A stretch of DNA of 30,480 nt from Bacteroidota bacterium (lineage in GTDB: Bacteria; Bacteroidota; Bacteroidia; Cytophagales; Cyclobacteriaceae), in assembly GCA_023412765.1 (NCBI GenBank), contig JAEZBX010000097.1, positions 1 through 30,480 on the forward strand, in the 5' to 3' direction. The notes beneath the pieces are model-generated. The model was not told the DNA's origin, did no database searches, and saw only the letters and a list, made by a program, of their open reading frames with translations. Of the stretch, positions 1 through 8,210 are shown one piece after another (the first letter of the stretch is position 1; every line of letters starts with the position of its first letter). The position numbers and the translations under genes were made by a program.

Positions 1-578
1 ACTTCAGACCAGTTCACAACATTCCAAAAAGCTGTGACATAGTCAGGTCTACGGTTTTGATAGTTCAAATAATAGGCATGTTCCCAAACGTCAAGACCGA
101 GAATCGGCTTTCCCTGAACTTCAGCAACATCCATCAAGGGATTATCCTGATTGGGAGTTGATGTGATCTGAAGCTTTCCAGCGCCATCAACTATCAGCCA
201 TGCCCAACCTGAGCCAAAGCGTCCTGCAGCTGCTGCAGCAAACTTAGTTTTAAACTCATCGAAACTACCGAATGCGGCATTGATCGCATCAGCCAGAGCA
301 CCCGAGGGTTGACCACTATTCGGCCCTAAGATCGTCCAGAAAAAGCTGTGATTATAATGACCCCCTCCATTATTGCGCACGGCAACAGGAAATTTCGAAA
401 TGTTTTTGCAGATATCTTCAATGCTGGAATTTTCTTCAGGCTTGCCAGCCAATGCATTATTTAAATTTGTGACATATGTGTTATGATGTTTGCCATGGTG
501 GATCTCCATCGTGCGGGCGTCGATATGAGGTTCAAGCGCATTAAACGCATAAGGAAGTGCGGGAAGTGTGAATGCCAT
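1..578 (-). CDS. sodA: Superoxide dismutase, Mn-type (C-terminus cut by window edge)
   Basis: This enzyme disproportionates superoxide to oxygen and hydrogen peroxide, normally in the cytoplasm. About 192 residues are visible from the ATG at 578; the last few residues lie outside the window. The N-terminal helical domain shows MEIHHGKHH (first metal-ligand His about residue 27) and NGGGHYNHSFFW (second His). The C-terminal domain shows the DVWEHAYY signature carrying the Asp and His ligands. NGGGH together with NQDNPL is the pattern usual in manganese enzymes, so Mn is more likely than Fe, although a cambialistic enzyme cannot be excluded. It lies downstream of tadA and the DUF3127 gene on the same strand, but a clear TAnnTTTG box in the 125-bp gap suggests separate transcription. 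Confidence 0.95.
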   Translation of the reverse strand, partial: MAFTLPALPYAFNALEPHIDARTMEIHHGKHHNTYVTNLNNALAGKPEENSSIEDICKNISKFPVAVRNNGGGHYNHSFFWTILGPNSGQPSGALADAINAAFGSFDEFKTKFAAAAAGRFGSGWAWLIVDGAGKLQITSTPNQDNPLMDVAEVQGKPILGLDVWEHAYYLNYQNRRPDYVTAFWNVVNWSE

Positions 579-623
579 AGTGATAATTTATTTATAAGTT
601 AAACATTAAGATTTCATTGCAAC

Positions 624-631
624 CAAATATA
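624..631 (-). promoter_or_regulatory. Bacteroidota -7 promoter box for sodA
   Basis: Read on the minus strand the bases are TATATTTG, a perfect match to the Bacteroidota -7 consensus TAnnTTTG, about 45 nt before the sodA ATG. No convincing TTTG at the expected -33 position was seen, so the call rests on the -7 box and its location. Confidence 0.55.
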
Positions 632-703
632 CAACCCCAATTACGTTGATAAAATTTCAAAAATCGGAGTTGTTTTGTTGTTTCGTCAGCAATGCATGTG
701 CTG

Positions 704-1063
704 TTAAAACGGTAAATCGTCTGCAGTGTTATTCGAATCTGAAATATATGGCTCGTCCATAGGAGGTGGAGGTCCATCATTCACGTCAACGCCACTTTTT
801 TCGACCTTCCATGCACGCGCCTCTGTGTACCAGCGTCCATTATACTCACGACTTTCCAGTTCTACTGCGGCTGTAACAAATTGTCCCACTGCAACATTAA
901 ACTGATCTACTTTATCACCCCAAATTGAAAGACAGACCTTTTTCGGATACTGGCTTTGAGTTTCAATAATAAATTCTTGTTTCTTCCATGGTCCTTTCTT
1001 TCCCATACCAGATTGAAGTGGAAGAAGCTGGATCACTTTACCTTTTAGTTCCATTTTGTTCAT
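704..1063 (-). CDS. DUF3127 family protein (OB-fold-like, putative nucleic-acid binding)
   Basis: A 119-residue protein matching the Bacteroidota DUF3127 family. The core runs from ELKGKVIQLLP through GPWKKQEFIIET and KKVCLSIWGDK to ARAWKVEK, a beta-rich pattern like that of small OB-fold single-strand DNA-binding proteins. The C-terminus is Pro/Asp-rich and ends DDLPF, the acidic hydrophobic tail style of SSB proteins that recruit partners; that parallel is my inference. The start is ATG at 1063, one base after the tadA stop; an alternative ATG at 1054 gives MELKGK and may be the true start. The 1-bp gap makes co-transcription with tadA likely. The biochemical role is unknown. Confidence 0.8.
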   Translation of the reverse strand: MNKMELKGKVIQLLPLQSGMGKKGPWKKQEFIIETQSQYPKKVCLSIWGDKVDQFNVAVGQFVTAAVELESREYNGRWYTEARAWKVEKSGVDVNDGPPPPMDEPYISDSNNTADDLPF

Positions 1064-1064
1064 T

Positions 1065-1508
1065 CTATTTTCTTATCTCTTTGAAAAAACTATCAATTAA
1101 TTGTTTAGCCTCCACAGCCTTTACACCTTTTACAACGTCTGTCCTGGGATGTAATAAAGGAGAACTTACCAGCGTGAAACCTCTTTGAACGTCGGAGGCG
1201 CCATACACAAGTTTTTTAAGCTGAACCCAATGCAAAGCACCAGCACACATCACGCAGGGTTCCAGCGTCACAAACAGCGTACACTCGTTCAGATATTTTG
1301 AGCCAAGATGATTTGCGGCGGCTGTCACGGCTAGCATTTCAGCATGGGCTGTTGCATCAGTAAGCTTTTCTGTTTGGTTATGAGCCCGTGCGATGATCCG
1401 GTTGCCCCAAACTACCACTGCTCCGACAGGCACTTCTCCGGACTCCAGCGCTTTATTTGCCTCTTTGAGTGCTTCGCGCATGAAATACTCGTCCGTGTAA
1501 AGTTCCAT
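1065..1508 (-). CDS. tadA: tRNA-specific adenosine deaminase
   Basis: Deaminates adenosine-34 to inosine in the tRNA-Arg(ACG) anticodon, allowing wobble decoding of CGN codons. The 147-residue length is typical of bacterial TadA. Zinc-site motifs of the cytidine-deaminase fold are complete: HAE at residues 55-57 (zinc ligand His and proton-shuttling Glu) and PCVMC at 84-88 (two Cys ligands). The N-terminus (YFMREALKEANKA, GEVPVGAVVV) matches TadA better than guanine deaminases. It sits between an exported hypothetical gene 73 bp upstream and the DUF3127 gene 1 bp downstream, all on the same strand. Confidence 0.92.
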   Translation of the reverse strand: MELYTDEYFMREALKEANKALESGEVPVGAVVVWGNRIIARAHNQTEKLTDATAHAEMLAVTAAANHLGSKYLNECTLFVTLEPCVMCAGALHWVQLKKLVYGASDVQRGFTLVSSPLLHPRTDVVKGVKAVEAKQLIDSFFKEIRK

Positions 1509-1581
1509 AGGGCGGCAAAGCTAAACGGAAAGCTCAATTGCCAAAAGGAAATCAGTAAGAATCGGACTATTGAGTGATGGA

Positions 1582-2145
1582 CTATTTTACTTTGATACTT
1601 TCCATCATCTTTCTTGCCGTTTCCTGCCATTCCTCTTTTTCCCTGCGTGGACAGTTAAATGAAAAAACGAGCGCCCGGCCAGGCTCCAGAAGATATTGAA
1701 TGTATGTATAGCGCAGGACAGGATCTCTAAATCCCTCCTGTTTTGTGCCACTTACACGAGAATCAAACTCAAAAAAAATAAATTTTTTCTTATCGATTTC
1801 ATGAATGCCCTCATCGATCATGTCAACCCGATCGAACATACTAAGCACGCTCGCCTTAAAGAATTTCTGGGCAATTTCTAGGTCCGAATCCGGCCATTGC
1901 GTAGCTGAAATATTTACGCTAAAGTCGATGGTTCGATCCATATTGGTGTATGCGGCCAGGGGAGCCCTGACAGAGGGATAGCGTTGGGTAAAATCAAGTG
2001 CATCCATGGCATGCCATTCCCGTGGAACCGAAATAGTAATGGCGTCATTGACCTTAACTTTCATCAGTTTCGGTTTTTCAGCAGCCATGAGAGCCAGGCC
2101 GATCAAAAAAAACCAATTCAGCACCAGCCTTTTAATTTTTTGCAT
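1582..2145 (-). CDS. Exported hypothetical protein
   Basis: A 187-residue protein I do not recognise by name. The N-terminus (KIKRLVLNWFFLIGLALMAAE) is a basic region plus hydrophobic core consistent with a signal peptide, so the mature protein probably lies in the periplasm or envelope. The rest alternates short beta-like segments with a late aromatic strand (YTYIQYLLEPGRALVFSFNCP) and an amphipathic helix near the end (EEWQETARKMMESIKVK). This resembles the layout of PsbP/DUF1795-like exported proteins, but the likeness is only structural intuition. It is transcribed divergently from aspS and ahead of tadA. Confidence 0.7.
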   Translation of the reverse strand: MQKIKRLVLNWFFLIGLALMAAEKPKLMKVKVNDAITISVPREWHAMDALDFTQRYPSVRAPLAAYTNMDRTIDFSVNISATQWPDSDLEIAQKFFKASVLSMFDRVDMIDEGIHEIDKKKFIFFEFDSRVSGTKQEGFRDPVLRYTYIQYLLEPGRALVFSFNCPRREKEEWQETARKMMESIKVK

Positions 2146-2155
2146 AGACGTACAG

Positions 2156-2167
2156 ATACTAAAGTAT
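2156..2167. promoter_or_regulatory. 12-bp palindrome between divergent genes
   Basis: ATACT-AA-AGTAT lies in the 77-bp gap between the divergent exported hypothetical gene and aspS. It could be a small operator or chance in A/T-rich sequence. Confidence 0.2.
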
Positions 2168-2222
2168 TCTTAAATTCGCGCCAGCCATTGAGCATGGCAC
2201 GACAAAAATAATTAAAACTCAG

Positions 2223-3974
2223 ATGTTACGGACGCATACTTGTGGTCAATTAAGGTTATCCGATGTGAATAAGAGTGTAACGCTCGCGGGATGGGTGCAG
2301 CGTTCGCGTGACAAAGGCAGTGTACTATGGGTGGATTTACGTGATCGCTATGGAATCACACAATTGATATTTGAGGAAGGTAAGATTGATGCATCCGTTC
2401 TGGCAGCAGGCCGAAGCCTGGGTAGGGAATTTGTCGTGCAAATTGAAGGAGTGGTTGTCGAGCGGCTTTCGAAAAATGACAAGATTCCAACTGGTGAGGT
2501 AGAGGTTAAAGTATCTAAGGTCAACATCTTGAACAAGGCAAAGCTGCCTCCCTTCACAATTGAGGATGATACGGATGGTGGGGAAGAGCTCCGCATGAAA
2601 TATAGATATCTCGATCTCCGGAGAAATCCTGTTCGGGAAAGTCTCCAACTGCGGCACAAGATGGCGCAACAAACTAGAAATTATCTTGACAGCCAGAACT
2701 TCATTGAAGTAGAAACGCCGGTGCTCATAAAGTCAACACCAGAAGGTGCGCGTGACTTCGTAGTACCATCACGGATTCACCATGGCGAATTCTATGCGTT
2801 ACCCCAATCACCACAAACGTTTAAGCAACTATTGATGGTTTCCGGTTTCGACCGTTACTATCAAATTGTAAAATGTTTCAGAGATGAAGATTTGCGTGCA
2901 GATCGTCAACCGGAATTCACACAGATCGACTGTGAAATGGCGTTCATTACCCAGGAGGATATCCTGAATACTTTCGAAGGACTAATTCGACATTTGTTCA
3001 AGAATGTAAAAGGTATTGTGCTACCGGAAGTGCCGCGAATGCAATATGACGAAGCTATGCGTCTCTATGGATCTGACAAGCCTGACACGCGGTTTGAAAT
3101 GAAGTTTGTTGAAATCACGGAGCTTACTAAAGGAAAAAGCTTTCCGGTTTTCGAAAGCGCCGAACTTGTCGTTGGTATTAATGCTAAAGGTTGTTCGGAT
3201 TACTCGCGCAAACAGATAGATGAGCTAACGGAGTTCGTGAAGCGTCCGCAGATTGGTGCGAAGGGACTGGTGTATGTTCAATATCGCACCGACGGAACCA
3301 TAAAATCTTCAGTCGACAAATTTTATTCCGCTGATGATTTAAGACAGTGGATCGAAAAATTTAATGCAGCTCCGGGCGATTTGATGTTATTGCTTGCAGG
3401 CGAGACCAATGCAACACGCAAACAGCTCAATGAGCTAAGGCTTTTGATGGGAGAACGCCTGGGTTTCCGCGATAAAAATAAATTCTCCGCGTTGTGGGTT
3501 CTCGATTTTCCTTTGCTCGAATGGAGCGATGAGACAAACCGATACCATGCAATGCATCACCCGTTTACTTCGCCAAAACCGGAAGACATCAAACTTCTTG
3601 ATACCGAACCGGGTAAAGTTCGTGCGAACGCCTATGATATGGTAATCAATGGAACGGAAGTTGGCGGTGGTTCTATTCGTATTCACGACCGCGCAACACA
3701 ACAAATGATGTTCAATCATTTAGGATTTTCACAGGAAGAAGCAAAGAACCAATTCGGCTTTCTCATGGAAGCATTTGAGTTTGGCGCACCTCCGCATGGT
3801 GGAATTGCGTTTGGCTTTGATAGATTATGCTCGATTTTTGGCGGCGCAGATTCCATCCGCGATTTTATTGCATTCCCTAAAAACAATGCTGGCCGGGACG
3901 TAATGATCGACACCCCCTCCCCCATTTCTGAAGAACAATTGAAAGAGCTGGGACTTATTGACAAGAATAAGTAA
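2223..3974 (+). CDS. aspS: Aspartyl-tRNA synthetase
   Basis: Class II synthetase that charges tRNA-Asp. The 583-residue length is that of bacterial AspRS with an inserted GAD domain. An N-terminal OB-fold anticodon-binding domain covers about residues 1-105 (LAGWVQRSRDKG, VDLRDRYGITQLIF). Catalytic motif 2, FRDEDLRADRQPEFTQID, is at about 219-236 and motif 3, GGIAFGFDRL, at 526-535. Residue 31 after RD is Lys, where AspRS enzymes vary (Leu in E. coli; His in several non-discriminating enzymes), so tRNA-Asn discrimination cannot be read from this sequence. The ATG at 2223 is preceded by an A-rich leader with no Shine-Dalgarno, usual for Bacteroidota. Confidence 0.97.
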   Translation: MLRTHTCGQLRLSDVNKSVTLAGWVQRSRDKGSVLWVDLRDRYGITQLIFEEGKIDASVLAAGRSLGREFVVQIEGVVVERLSKNDKIPTGEVEVKVSKVNILNKAKLPPFTIEDDTDGGEELRMKYRYLDLRRNPVRESLQLRHKMAQQTRNYLDSQNFIEVETPVLIKSTPEGARDFVVPSRIHHGEFYALPQSPQTFKQLLMVSGFDRYYQIVKCFRDEDLRADRQPEFTQIDCEMAFITQEDILNTFEGLIRHLFKNVKGIVLPEVPRMQYDEAMRLYGSDKPDTRFEMKFVEITELTKGKSFPVFESAELVVGINAKGCSDYSRKQIDELTEFVKRPQIGAKGLVYVQYRTDGTIKSSVDKFYSADDLRQWIEKFNAAPGDLMLLLAGETNATRKQLNELRLLMGERLGFRDKNKFSALWVLDFPLLEWSDETNRYHAMHHPFTSPKPEDIKLLDTEPGKVRANAYDMVINGTEVGGGSIRIHDRATQQMMFNHLGFSQEEAKNQFGFLMEAFEFGAPPHGGIAFGFDRLCSIFGGADSIRDFIAFPKNNAGRDVMIDTPSPISEEQLKELGLIDKNK

Positions 3975-4027
3975 CCATTTCTAACGAGGTGGCTATGCTA
4001 CTGCAAAATTATTTTGGTCACGACGAC

Positions 4028-4101
4028 CACTAAGAAACACAAAGTGCGACGAATATACATCACGTTGTGTCCCTTGTGTGTTCTTCGTGCTCTTTGTGAC
4101 C
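4028..4101. repeat. Inverted cluster of imperfect 9-bp CTTNGTG-type repeats
   Basis: The plus strand from 4071 to 4101 contains consecutive TTCTTCGTG and CTCTTTGTG units preceded by CCCTTGTGTG. The segment 4028-4047, read in reverse complement, carries the related CACTTTGTG and TTTCTTAGTG. The two arms face each other across about 23 bp in the gap between the convergent aspS and acyltransferase-like genes. They could pair into an imperfect hairpin. Confidence 0.5.
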
Positions 4102-4144
4102 CTGCATTTAAGATTGACGTTGACGTTCCACTCTAAAATTAGAC

Positions 4145-5320
4145 TCACACATAACTTAGCCACCACTTTGCACGGTGCGTTGCTTTATATATATCATACC
4201 ATCTACACAGTGGATAAAGAATCAGCACCACTGCAATCCAAACGGCATACACAATCAAAAGATTAAATCCATATCCCTCGAGATTCGGGGATTCAGTTAC
4301 CCACGTGTTGAAAACCATATCTGATACCTGATATCCAGTCATAACTGCAGCAAATAACGCAAGCAAGTGAATCAGATAAAGGTGTAACAAATAATAGAAC
4401 ATCGGTACTCGACCCAGAATCTTAATCCTTTGCGAAAGTGATCCGAAATAATTCTCAGAGATGGCAAGAAAAACAATCGCAGGTCCGAGTGTTATTAACA
4501 GATACAGCAATGATGGTGGATATTTTGTCACATTCAGGAATGATAAAAATGTAAATACAGGACTCGACTGAACCGACCATGGATTGGGATCACCATATCC
4601 GTTGAGGAACCGGATCAATACAAACATAGCGATGCAACCGGATCCCAGATAAAGCAGAATTTTTTTACGCGAATAATTAATCGGAAGTTGATATAGTGCA
4701 CCGAAGCAATATCCGAGTAACATTACACCTACCCAGGGAACAAGTGGGTACGCAATGAACAACGAAAAGTTTTCCGAGAGTTGAAATCCCTGAAATTGAT
4801 GGAAAACAGACCACAAAATCGCCTTCATGCCTTCCCCTTCGACTGTAATTCCGTCAAGTAAGTTATGTGCAAATACCATTAGTAGTCCAACGACGAGCGA
4901 TACCTTTAAAGGTAAGTGTACAAATGCTGCCAGCACTATCATTCCAATTCCAAGAGCCCATATTACAAAGAGTGTAATTAGTGAAAATTGAAAATTAAAA
5001 AACCACGCGAAATTCACTATTGTCAACTCGAGGAAGACAAGCCATAATCCCCGTTTGAGCAAGAACGACGATAACTCACTTTTAGTCCTTCTTGTACCAA
5101 CCAAATAGGCCGATGTACCGGCCAGAAAAATAAAAACAGGTGCACAGAAATGGGTCACCCATCTTGTAAAGAATAAGATGACACTCGTTTTTTCCATATT
5201 GGTGGGATCGTATATAAATGCGTCAGCATGGAAATAATCGCGCACGTGGTCCAATGCCATAACAATCATTACAATTCCTCGGAGCAGATCAATGGATTCG
5301 ATTCGTTGTGACTTGATCAT
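4145..5320 (-). CDS. DUF1624 / heparan-alpha-glucosaminide acetyltransferase-like membrane protein
   Basis: A polytopic inner-membrane protein of 391 residues from the ATG at 5320, with roughly ten hydrophobic segments. The N-terminal signature RIESIDLLRGIVMIVMALDH is the hallmark of the DUF1624/HGSNAT-like acyltransferase superfamily, whose members move acyl groups across the membrane onto sugars or other acceptors; the acceptor here is unknown. The ORF is open upstream to 5458, but those 46 residues are basic and atypical, and MIKSQRIESIDLLRG is the family-like N-terminus. It is divergent from the TetR gene, so the dyads at 5415-5459 may control it too. It ends convergently with aspS. Confidence 0.82.
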   Translation of the reverse strand: MIKSQRIESIDLLRGIVMIVMALDHVRDYFHADAFIYDPTNMEKTSVILFFTRWVTHFCAPVFIFLAGTSAYLVGTRRTKSELSSFLLKRGLWLVFLELTIVNFAWFFNFQFSLITLFVIWALGIGMIVLAAFVHLPLKVSLVVGLLMVFAHNLLDGITVEGEGMKAILWSVFHQFQGFQLSENFSLFIAYPLVPWVGVMLLGYCFGALYQLPINYSRKKILLYLGSGCIAMFVLIRFLNGYGDPNPWSVQSSPVFTFLSFLNVTKYPPSLLYLLITLGPAIVFLAISENYFGSLSQRIKILGRVPMFYYLLHLYLIHLLALFAAVMTGYQVSDMVFNTWVTESPNLEGYGFNLLIVYAVWIAVVLILYPLCRWYDIYKATHRAKWWLSYV

Positions 5321-5414
5321 AATACAAGAGATGATAGGTCGAAACGGGAGAAGTCTAATTGGAGTTGACCAATTAAGGTAAATTTTTCTTCTGATTCTTG
5401 CGGACTTTCTGGCT

Positions 5415-5431
5415 TTGAAAAAATATTTCAA
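5415..5431. promoter_or_regulatory. Inverted repeat TTGAAA-N5-TTTCAA in a divergent promoter region
   Basis: Six-base arms around an A/T spacer in the gap between the acyltransferase-like gene and the TetR gene. It lies 15 bp before a second dyad and may overlap promoter elements. Confidence 0.3.
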
Positions 5432-5445
5432 GAATATTATAAAAG

Positions 5446-5459
5446 AATGAACATTCATT
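5446..5459. promoter_or_regulatory. Candidate TetR operator
   Basis: AATGA-ACAT-TCATT is an interrupted palindrome 14 bp before the preferred TetR start at 5474. It resembles the TGAATGA-N-TCATTCA type of site bound by FadR/AcrR-like TetR regulators. Autoregulation, with possible control of the divergent acyltransferase-like gene, is inferred from position. Confidence 0.45.
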
Positions 5460-5473
5460 TATATTGCCAGCAA

Positions 5474-6064
5474 ATGCGCATTCGGGACGAAAATAAAGAG
5501 GCTGCAATCCGCAATGAGGCCTTGGAGATGGCTGTAAAAGATGGTTTTGACGGATTGAGCATGCAGAAGCTTGCAAGATCCGCTGGTGTATCTCCAGCGA
5601 CGATCTACATCTACTTTAAGGACCGGGATGACCTTATACTTCAGCTGTTTCTTCAGGAAATGAAAAAGATGACGGATGCGACATTGGAAGGATTCGACCC
5701 ATCAATGCGATTCGATGAAGGTTTAAAAATACAATGGCTTAACCGGGCAAGATTCTGCATTCAGAATCCCACCAGCATGCATTTTTTGGAGCAGATCAAA
5801 TATTCGCCTTACCATGAGGCGTTCATGAAAAAAGCGGACACAACCTTTCAGAAAATCATGGGAGAGTTTGTCCACAATGCAATTAACAGGAGGGAAATCG
5901 TTAAGGTACCGCTAGAGATTTTTTGGTCTCTCGCATTCGCGCCGCTTTATCAGTTAGTGAAGATGCACATGTCAGGCCGTGGTCTTCGCGGAGAAAAATT
6001 TTTCCTGGATGACAAAAGGATCAATCAAACGCTGAAGCTGGTGCTCAAAGCACTTAAACCATAA
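5474..6064 (+). CDS. TetR/AcrR family transcriptional regulator
   Basis: A 196-residue repressor-type regulator. The N-terminal helix-turn-helix is clear: GLSMQKLARSAGVSPATIY followed by IYFKDRDDLI, the recognition helix and start of helix 4 of the TetR fold. The C-terminal two thirds is helical and variable, as expected for the ligand-binding and dimer domain. An ATG at 5447 would add nine residues, but it lies inside the AATGA-N4-TCATT dyad, and MRIRDENKEAAIR is the more usual family start, so 5474 is preferred. The next two genes follow at gaps of 25 and 24 bp on the same strand, which suggests a regulator-exporter transcription unit. Confidence 0.88.
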   Translation: MRIRDENKEAAIRNEALEMAVKDGFDGLSMQKLARSAGVSPATIYIYFKDRDDLILQLFLQEMKKMTDATLEGFDPSMRFDEGLKIQWLNRARFCIQNPTSMHFLEQIKYSPYHEAFMKKADTTFQKIMGEFVHNAINRREIVKVPLEIFWSLAFAPLYQLVKMHMSGRGLRGEKFFLDDKRINQTLKLVLKALKP

Positions 6065-6089
6065 CCAACGGAACAGATACTGGAAATTC

Positions 6090-6329
6090 ATGATAAGCAA
6101 AAGCCCAACCCTATCAAATATCCTTGTATTCAAGACGAATATCTCTTCAGACGACGACATGAATACAGCACGGGAAATTTTGTCGCGAGAAAATAAAATT
6201 AAATGTTGGAATGTTGATCGCGGTGACGTGGATAACGTATTACGTGTGGAAGGTACTGGAATCGAACCACAAAATATTGTTGATCTCTTCGCGATGGGTG
6301 GTTTACAGTGTGAAGAGTTACCCGACTAG
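6090..6329 (+). CDS. Small HMA/ferredoxin-fold-like protein lacking the CxxC motif
   Basis: A 79-residue cytoplasmic protein between the TetR gene and the MFS gene. The order ILVFKTNIS (strand), MNTAREILSR (helix), KIKCWNVDRGDVDNVLRVEG (two strands), PQNIVDLFAMGG (helix), LQCEELPD (short strand) matches the beta-alpha-beta-beta-alpha-beta layout of heavy-metal-associated domains such as CopZ. The metal-binding CxxC after strand 1 is absent, so metal carriage by the classical route is unlikely; it may have a sensory or adaptor role. The fold assignment is my reading of the pattern, not a database hit. Confidence 0.6.
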   Translation: MISKSPTLSNILVFKTNISSDDDMNTAREILSRENKIKCWNVDRGDVDNVLRVEGTGIEPQNIVDLFAMGGLQCEELPD

Positions 6330-6353
6330 ATGTATTGTTAATATTAGCTCCCT

Positions 6354-7601
6354 ATGAAAAGAAAAGTTTTTACGCAATATGAAACCTTTGTTATTGCAAT
6401 CATAACGATTGTACAATTTACGGTTGTCCTGGATTTTATGGTACTGTCTCCTCTTGGTGCTATCCTGATTCCCGAGTTGTCGATTACTCCTGCTCAATTC
6501 GGTATGGTCGTTTCTGCATATGCGTTCAGCGCCGGAGCATCTGGACTGATTGCCGCCGGGTTCGCAGATAAGTTTGATAGAAAAAAGTTGCTTCTGTTTT
6601 TTTACGGTGGTTTCATCATTGGAACCACCATGTGCGCGCTCGCACCCGATTATAACAATTTATTGATTGCGCGAATTATCACTGGCTTATTCGGTGGTGT
6701 TATGAGTTCTGTAAGCTTGGCCATCATCACCGATGTTTTCAAATTGGAAGTCAGAGGCCGCGTAATGGGATATGTGCAAATGGCATTCGCATCCAGCCAG
6801 GTTTTGGGCATACCCATAGGGTTGTATTTTGCAGAAAGAATCGGATGGCATTTTCCATTTTTTATGATAGTGGCTATTAGCCTGGCCGTTGCCGCCCTGA
6901 TTATCATTTTCATGAAACCGATAACAACACACCTTGAAAGTCCGCTGGGCATAAATGCATTTCAACATCTCATTAAGACAATTTCCCAATCGTCATACTT
7001 AAGAGGTTTTGCAGCTACCGTATTACTGGCAACGGGTGGATTTATGCTAATGCCATTCGCCAGTCCGTTTAGCGTGAATAACTTAGGAATCTCACTCAAG
7101 GATCAGTTACCCCTCCTGTACATGATCACCGGTATTTTTTCGATGATTACCGGACCGCTTATTGGAAAATTCAGCGATCAAATTGGTAAGTATAGAATCT
7201 TTGTAATAGGCTCGTTGATTACGATGATTGTCGTCCCCATTTACTGCAACCTGGGTATTACACCATTTTGGCTTGTGCTGGTTCTAAATATAATCATGTT
7301 TACAGGGGTTTCGTCAAGGATAATTTCATCGTCAGCACTTCTGACGGCGGTTCCAAGCCCACAAGATCGCGGAGCTTTTATGAGTATAAATTCTTCCGTG
7401 CAGCAAGTTTCAGGGGGCATAGCAACCTTCGTAGCCGGACTTATTGTCGCTGAAGGTTCTGGAGGAAAACTCCTTCATTATGATACGCTGGGTTACGTCG
7501 TTGTCGGAGCGATGACAATAACAATAATCATGATGTATCTTATCCACCTTCAAGTGGAAAAGGGTGCTCAGAAAAAAGTTGCCGTACAAACCCAGCCGTA
7601 A
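6354..7601 (+). CDS. MFS transporter, DHA1-like (putative drug/metabolite exporter)
   Basis: A 415-residue inner-membrane protein with about twelve hydrophobic segments. The first helix carries VVLDFMVLSPLG, a feature of DHA1-type exporters. A motif A-like loop, GFADKFDRKKLL (about residues 69-80), joins helices 2 and 3, and a second copy-like loop GKFSDQIGKYR appears in the C-terminal half. The gene lies 24 bp after the HMA-like gene and in line with the TetR gene, the usual arrangement for an inducible proton-driven efflux pump. The substrate cannot be inferred from sequence. Confidence 0.88.
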   Translation: MKRKVFTQYETFVIAIITIVQFTVVLDFMVLSPLGAILIPELSITPAQFGMVVSAYAFSAGASGLIAAGFADKFDRKKLLLFFYGGFIIGTTMCALAPDYNNLLIARIITGLFGGVMSSVSLAIITDVFKLEVRGRVMGYVQMAFASSQVLGIPIGLYFAERIGWHFPFFMIVAISLAVAALIIIFMKPITTHLESPLGINAFQHLIKTISQSSYLRGFAATVLLATGGFMLMPFASPFSVNNLGISLKDQLPLLYMITGIFSMITGPLIGKFSDQIGKYRIFVIGSLITMIVVPIYCNLGITPFWLVLVLNIIMFTGVSSRIISSSALLTAVPSPQDRGAFMSINSSVQQVSGGIATFVAGLIVAEGSGGKLLHYDTLGYVVVGAMTITIIMMYLIHLQVEKGAQKKVAVQTQP

Positions 7602-7606
7602 CATCC

Positions 7607-7765
7607 TTAGAAGAATATTATATACAATAAAAAAAGTATTGCAAGGGCCAAGGCAACCCATTTAAGCCCGCCAGACTGACTAGGGAACTGATAACCACAA
7701 ATTGGACAGACGTCGCTTGTAGCTTCGACCGGCATAGCGCACGATGGACATTCTTTGGTTTTCAA
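7607..7765 (-). CDS. 52-aa double-CxxC zinc-ribbon protein with C-terminal membrane anchor, TTG start
   Basis: A tiny gene with no ATG start. Reading from TTG at 7765 gives a protein that begins KTKECPSCAMP after the initiator, continues to DVCPICGYQFP, and ends in a single hydrophobic helix (WVALALAILFLLYIIFF). Two CxxC pairs spaced about 16 residues form a zinc-ribbon-like knuckle; the C-terminal helix would anchor it in the inner membrane with the ribbon in the cytoplasm. A stop codon lies four codons upstream of the TTG in the same frame and there is no ATG, so TTG is the only reasonable start. It converges with the MFS gene and is divergent from the 78-aa gene. The function is unknown. 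Confidence 0.72.
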   Translation of the reverse strand: MKTKECPSCAMPVEATSDVCPICGYQFPSQSGGLKWVALALAILFLLYIIFF

Positions 7766-7849
7766 TCTAATTTCAAATTACAATTTTCGCTGTTTAATTC
7801 GCAAAACAACTTCAGGGCAAAGGCGGTTAACATTCTTAAAACGAGAATT

Positions 7850-8086
7850 ATGAGTCAGGCATTTGTTAGAGAAGGAGATGATCAATGGTTGAGCGATGTA
7901 GGTCCATCTGTACGGGCGCTCAGCTATTTTCTTACGCGTGAAAATAATGGAATCGAAGTCTACGAGCTAAGAACTTTTATCGATGCTGCCGGCGACGAAG
8001 TGTACGTCATGAGCAATGGGCTATCATATAAAAAAGACGGTGAGGGTAAATGGCAGATCGCCGAGGAGGGTCCATCGACATCATAA
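7850..8086 (+). CDS. Small conserved-looking hypothetical protein
   Basis: A 78-residue, acidic, soluble protein with no signal peptide or membrane segment. Sequence features are FVREGDDQWLSDVGPSVRAL, a helical middle with FLTRENNGIEVYEL, and a beta-like end (EVYVMSNGLSYKKDGEGKWQI). I recall similar short Bacteroidota proteins but no named domain. It could be coding by composition and clean start; the 83-bp gap upstream and 124 bp to the next gene indicate a stand-alone unit. Confidence 0.58.
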   Translation: MSQAFVREGDDQWLSDVGPSVRALSYFLTRENNGIEVYELRTFIDAAGDEVYVMSNGLSYKKDGEGKWQIAEEGPSTS

Positions 8087-8210
8087 TTAGGATTGTAAGC
8101 ACCGCGTGATTCATCATTGAAAATTGTTTGAATATCCCACTTCTTGCGGGAGCAATCTTATTATCAGTCCCTTTAGATTTGATCTTCACGAACTCATTAA
8201 CCCTAGACGT

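Noticed and set aside
592..780. A 62-aa minus-strand ORF upstream of sodA
   Set aside because: It overlaps the DUF3127 gene end and the sodA promoter box; composition is not protein-like.
4078..4266. A 62-aa plus-strand ORF between aspS and the acyltransferase-like gene
   Set aside because: It overlaps the C-terminus of the acyltransferase-like gene and the repeat region, and has no family likeness.
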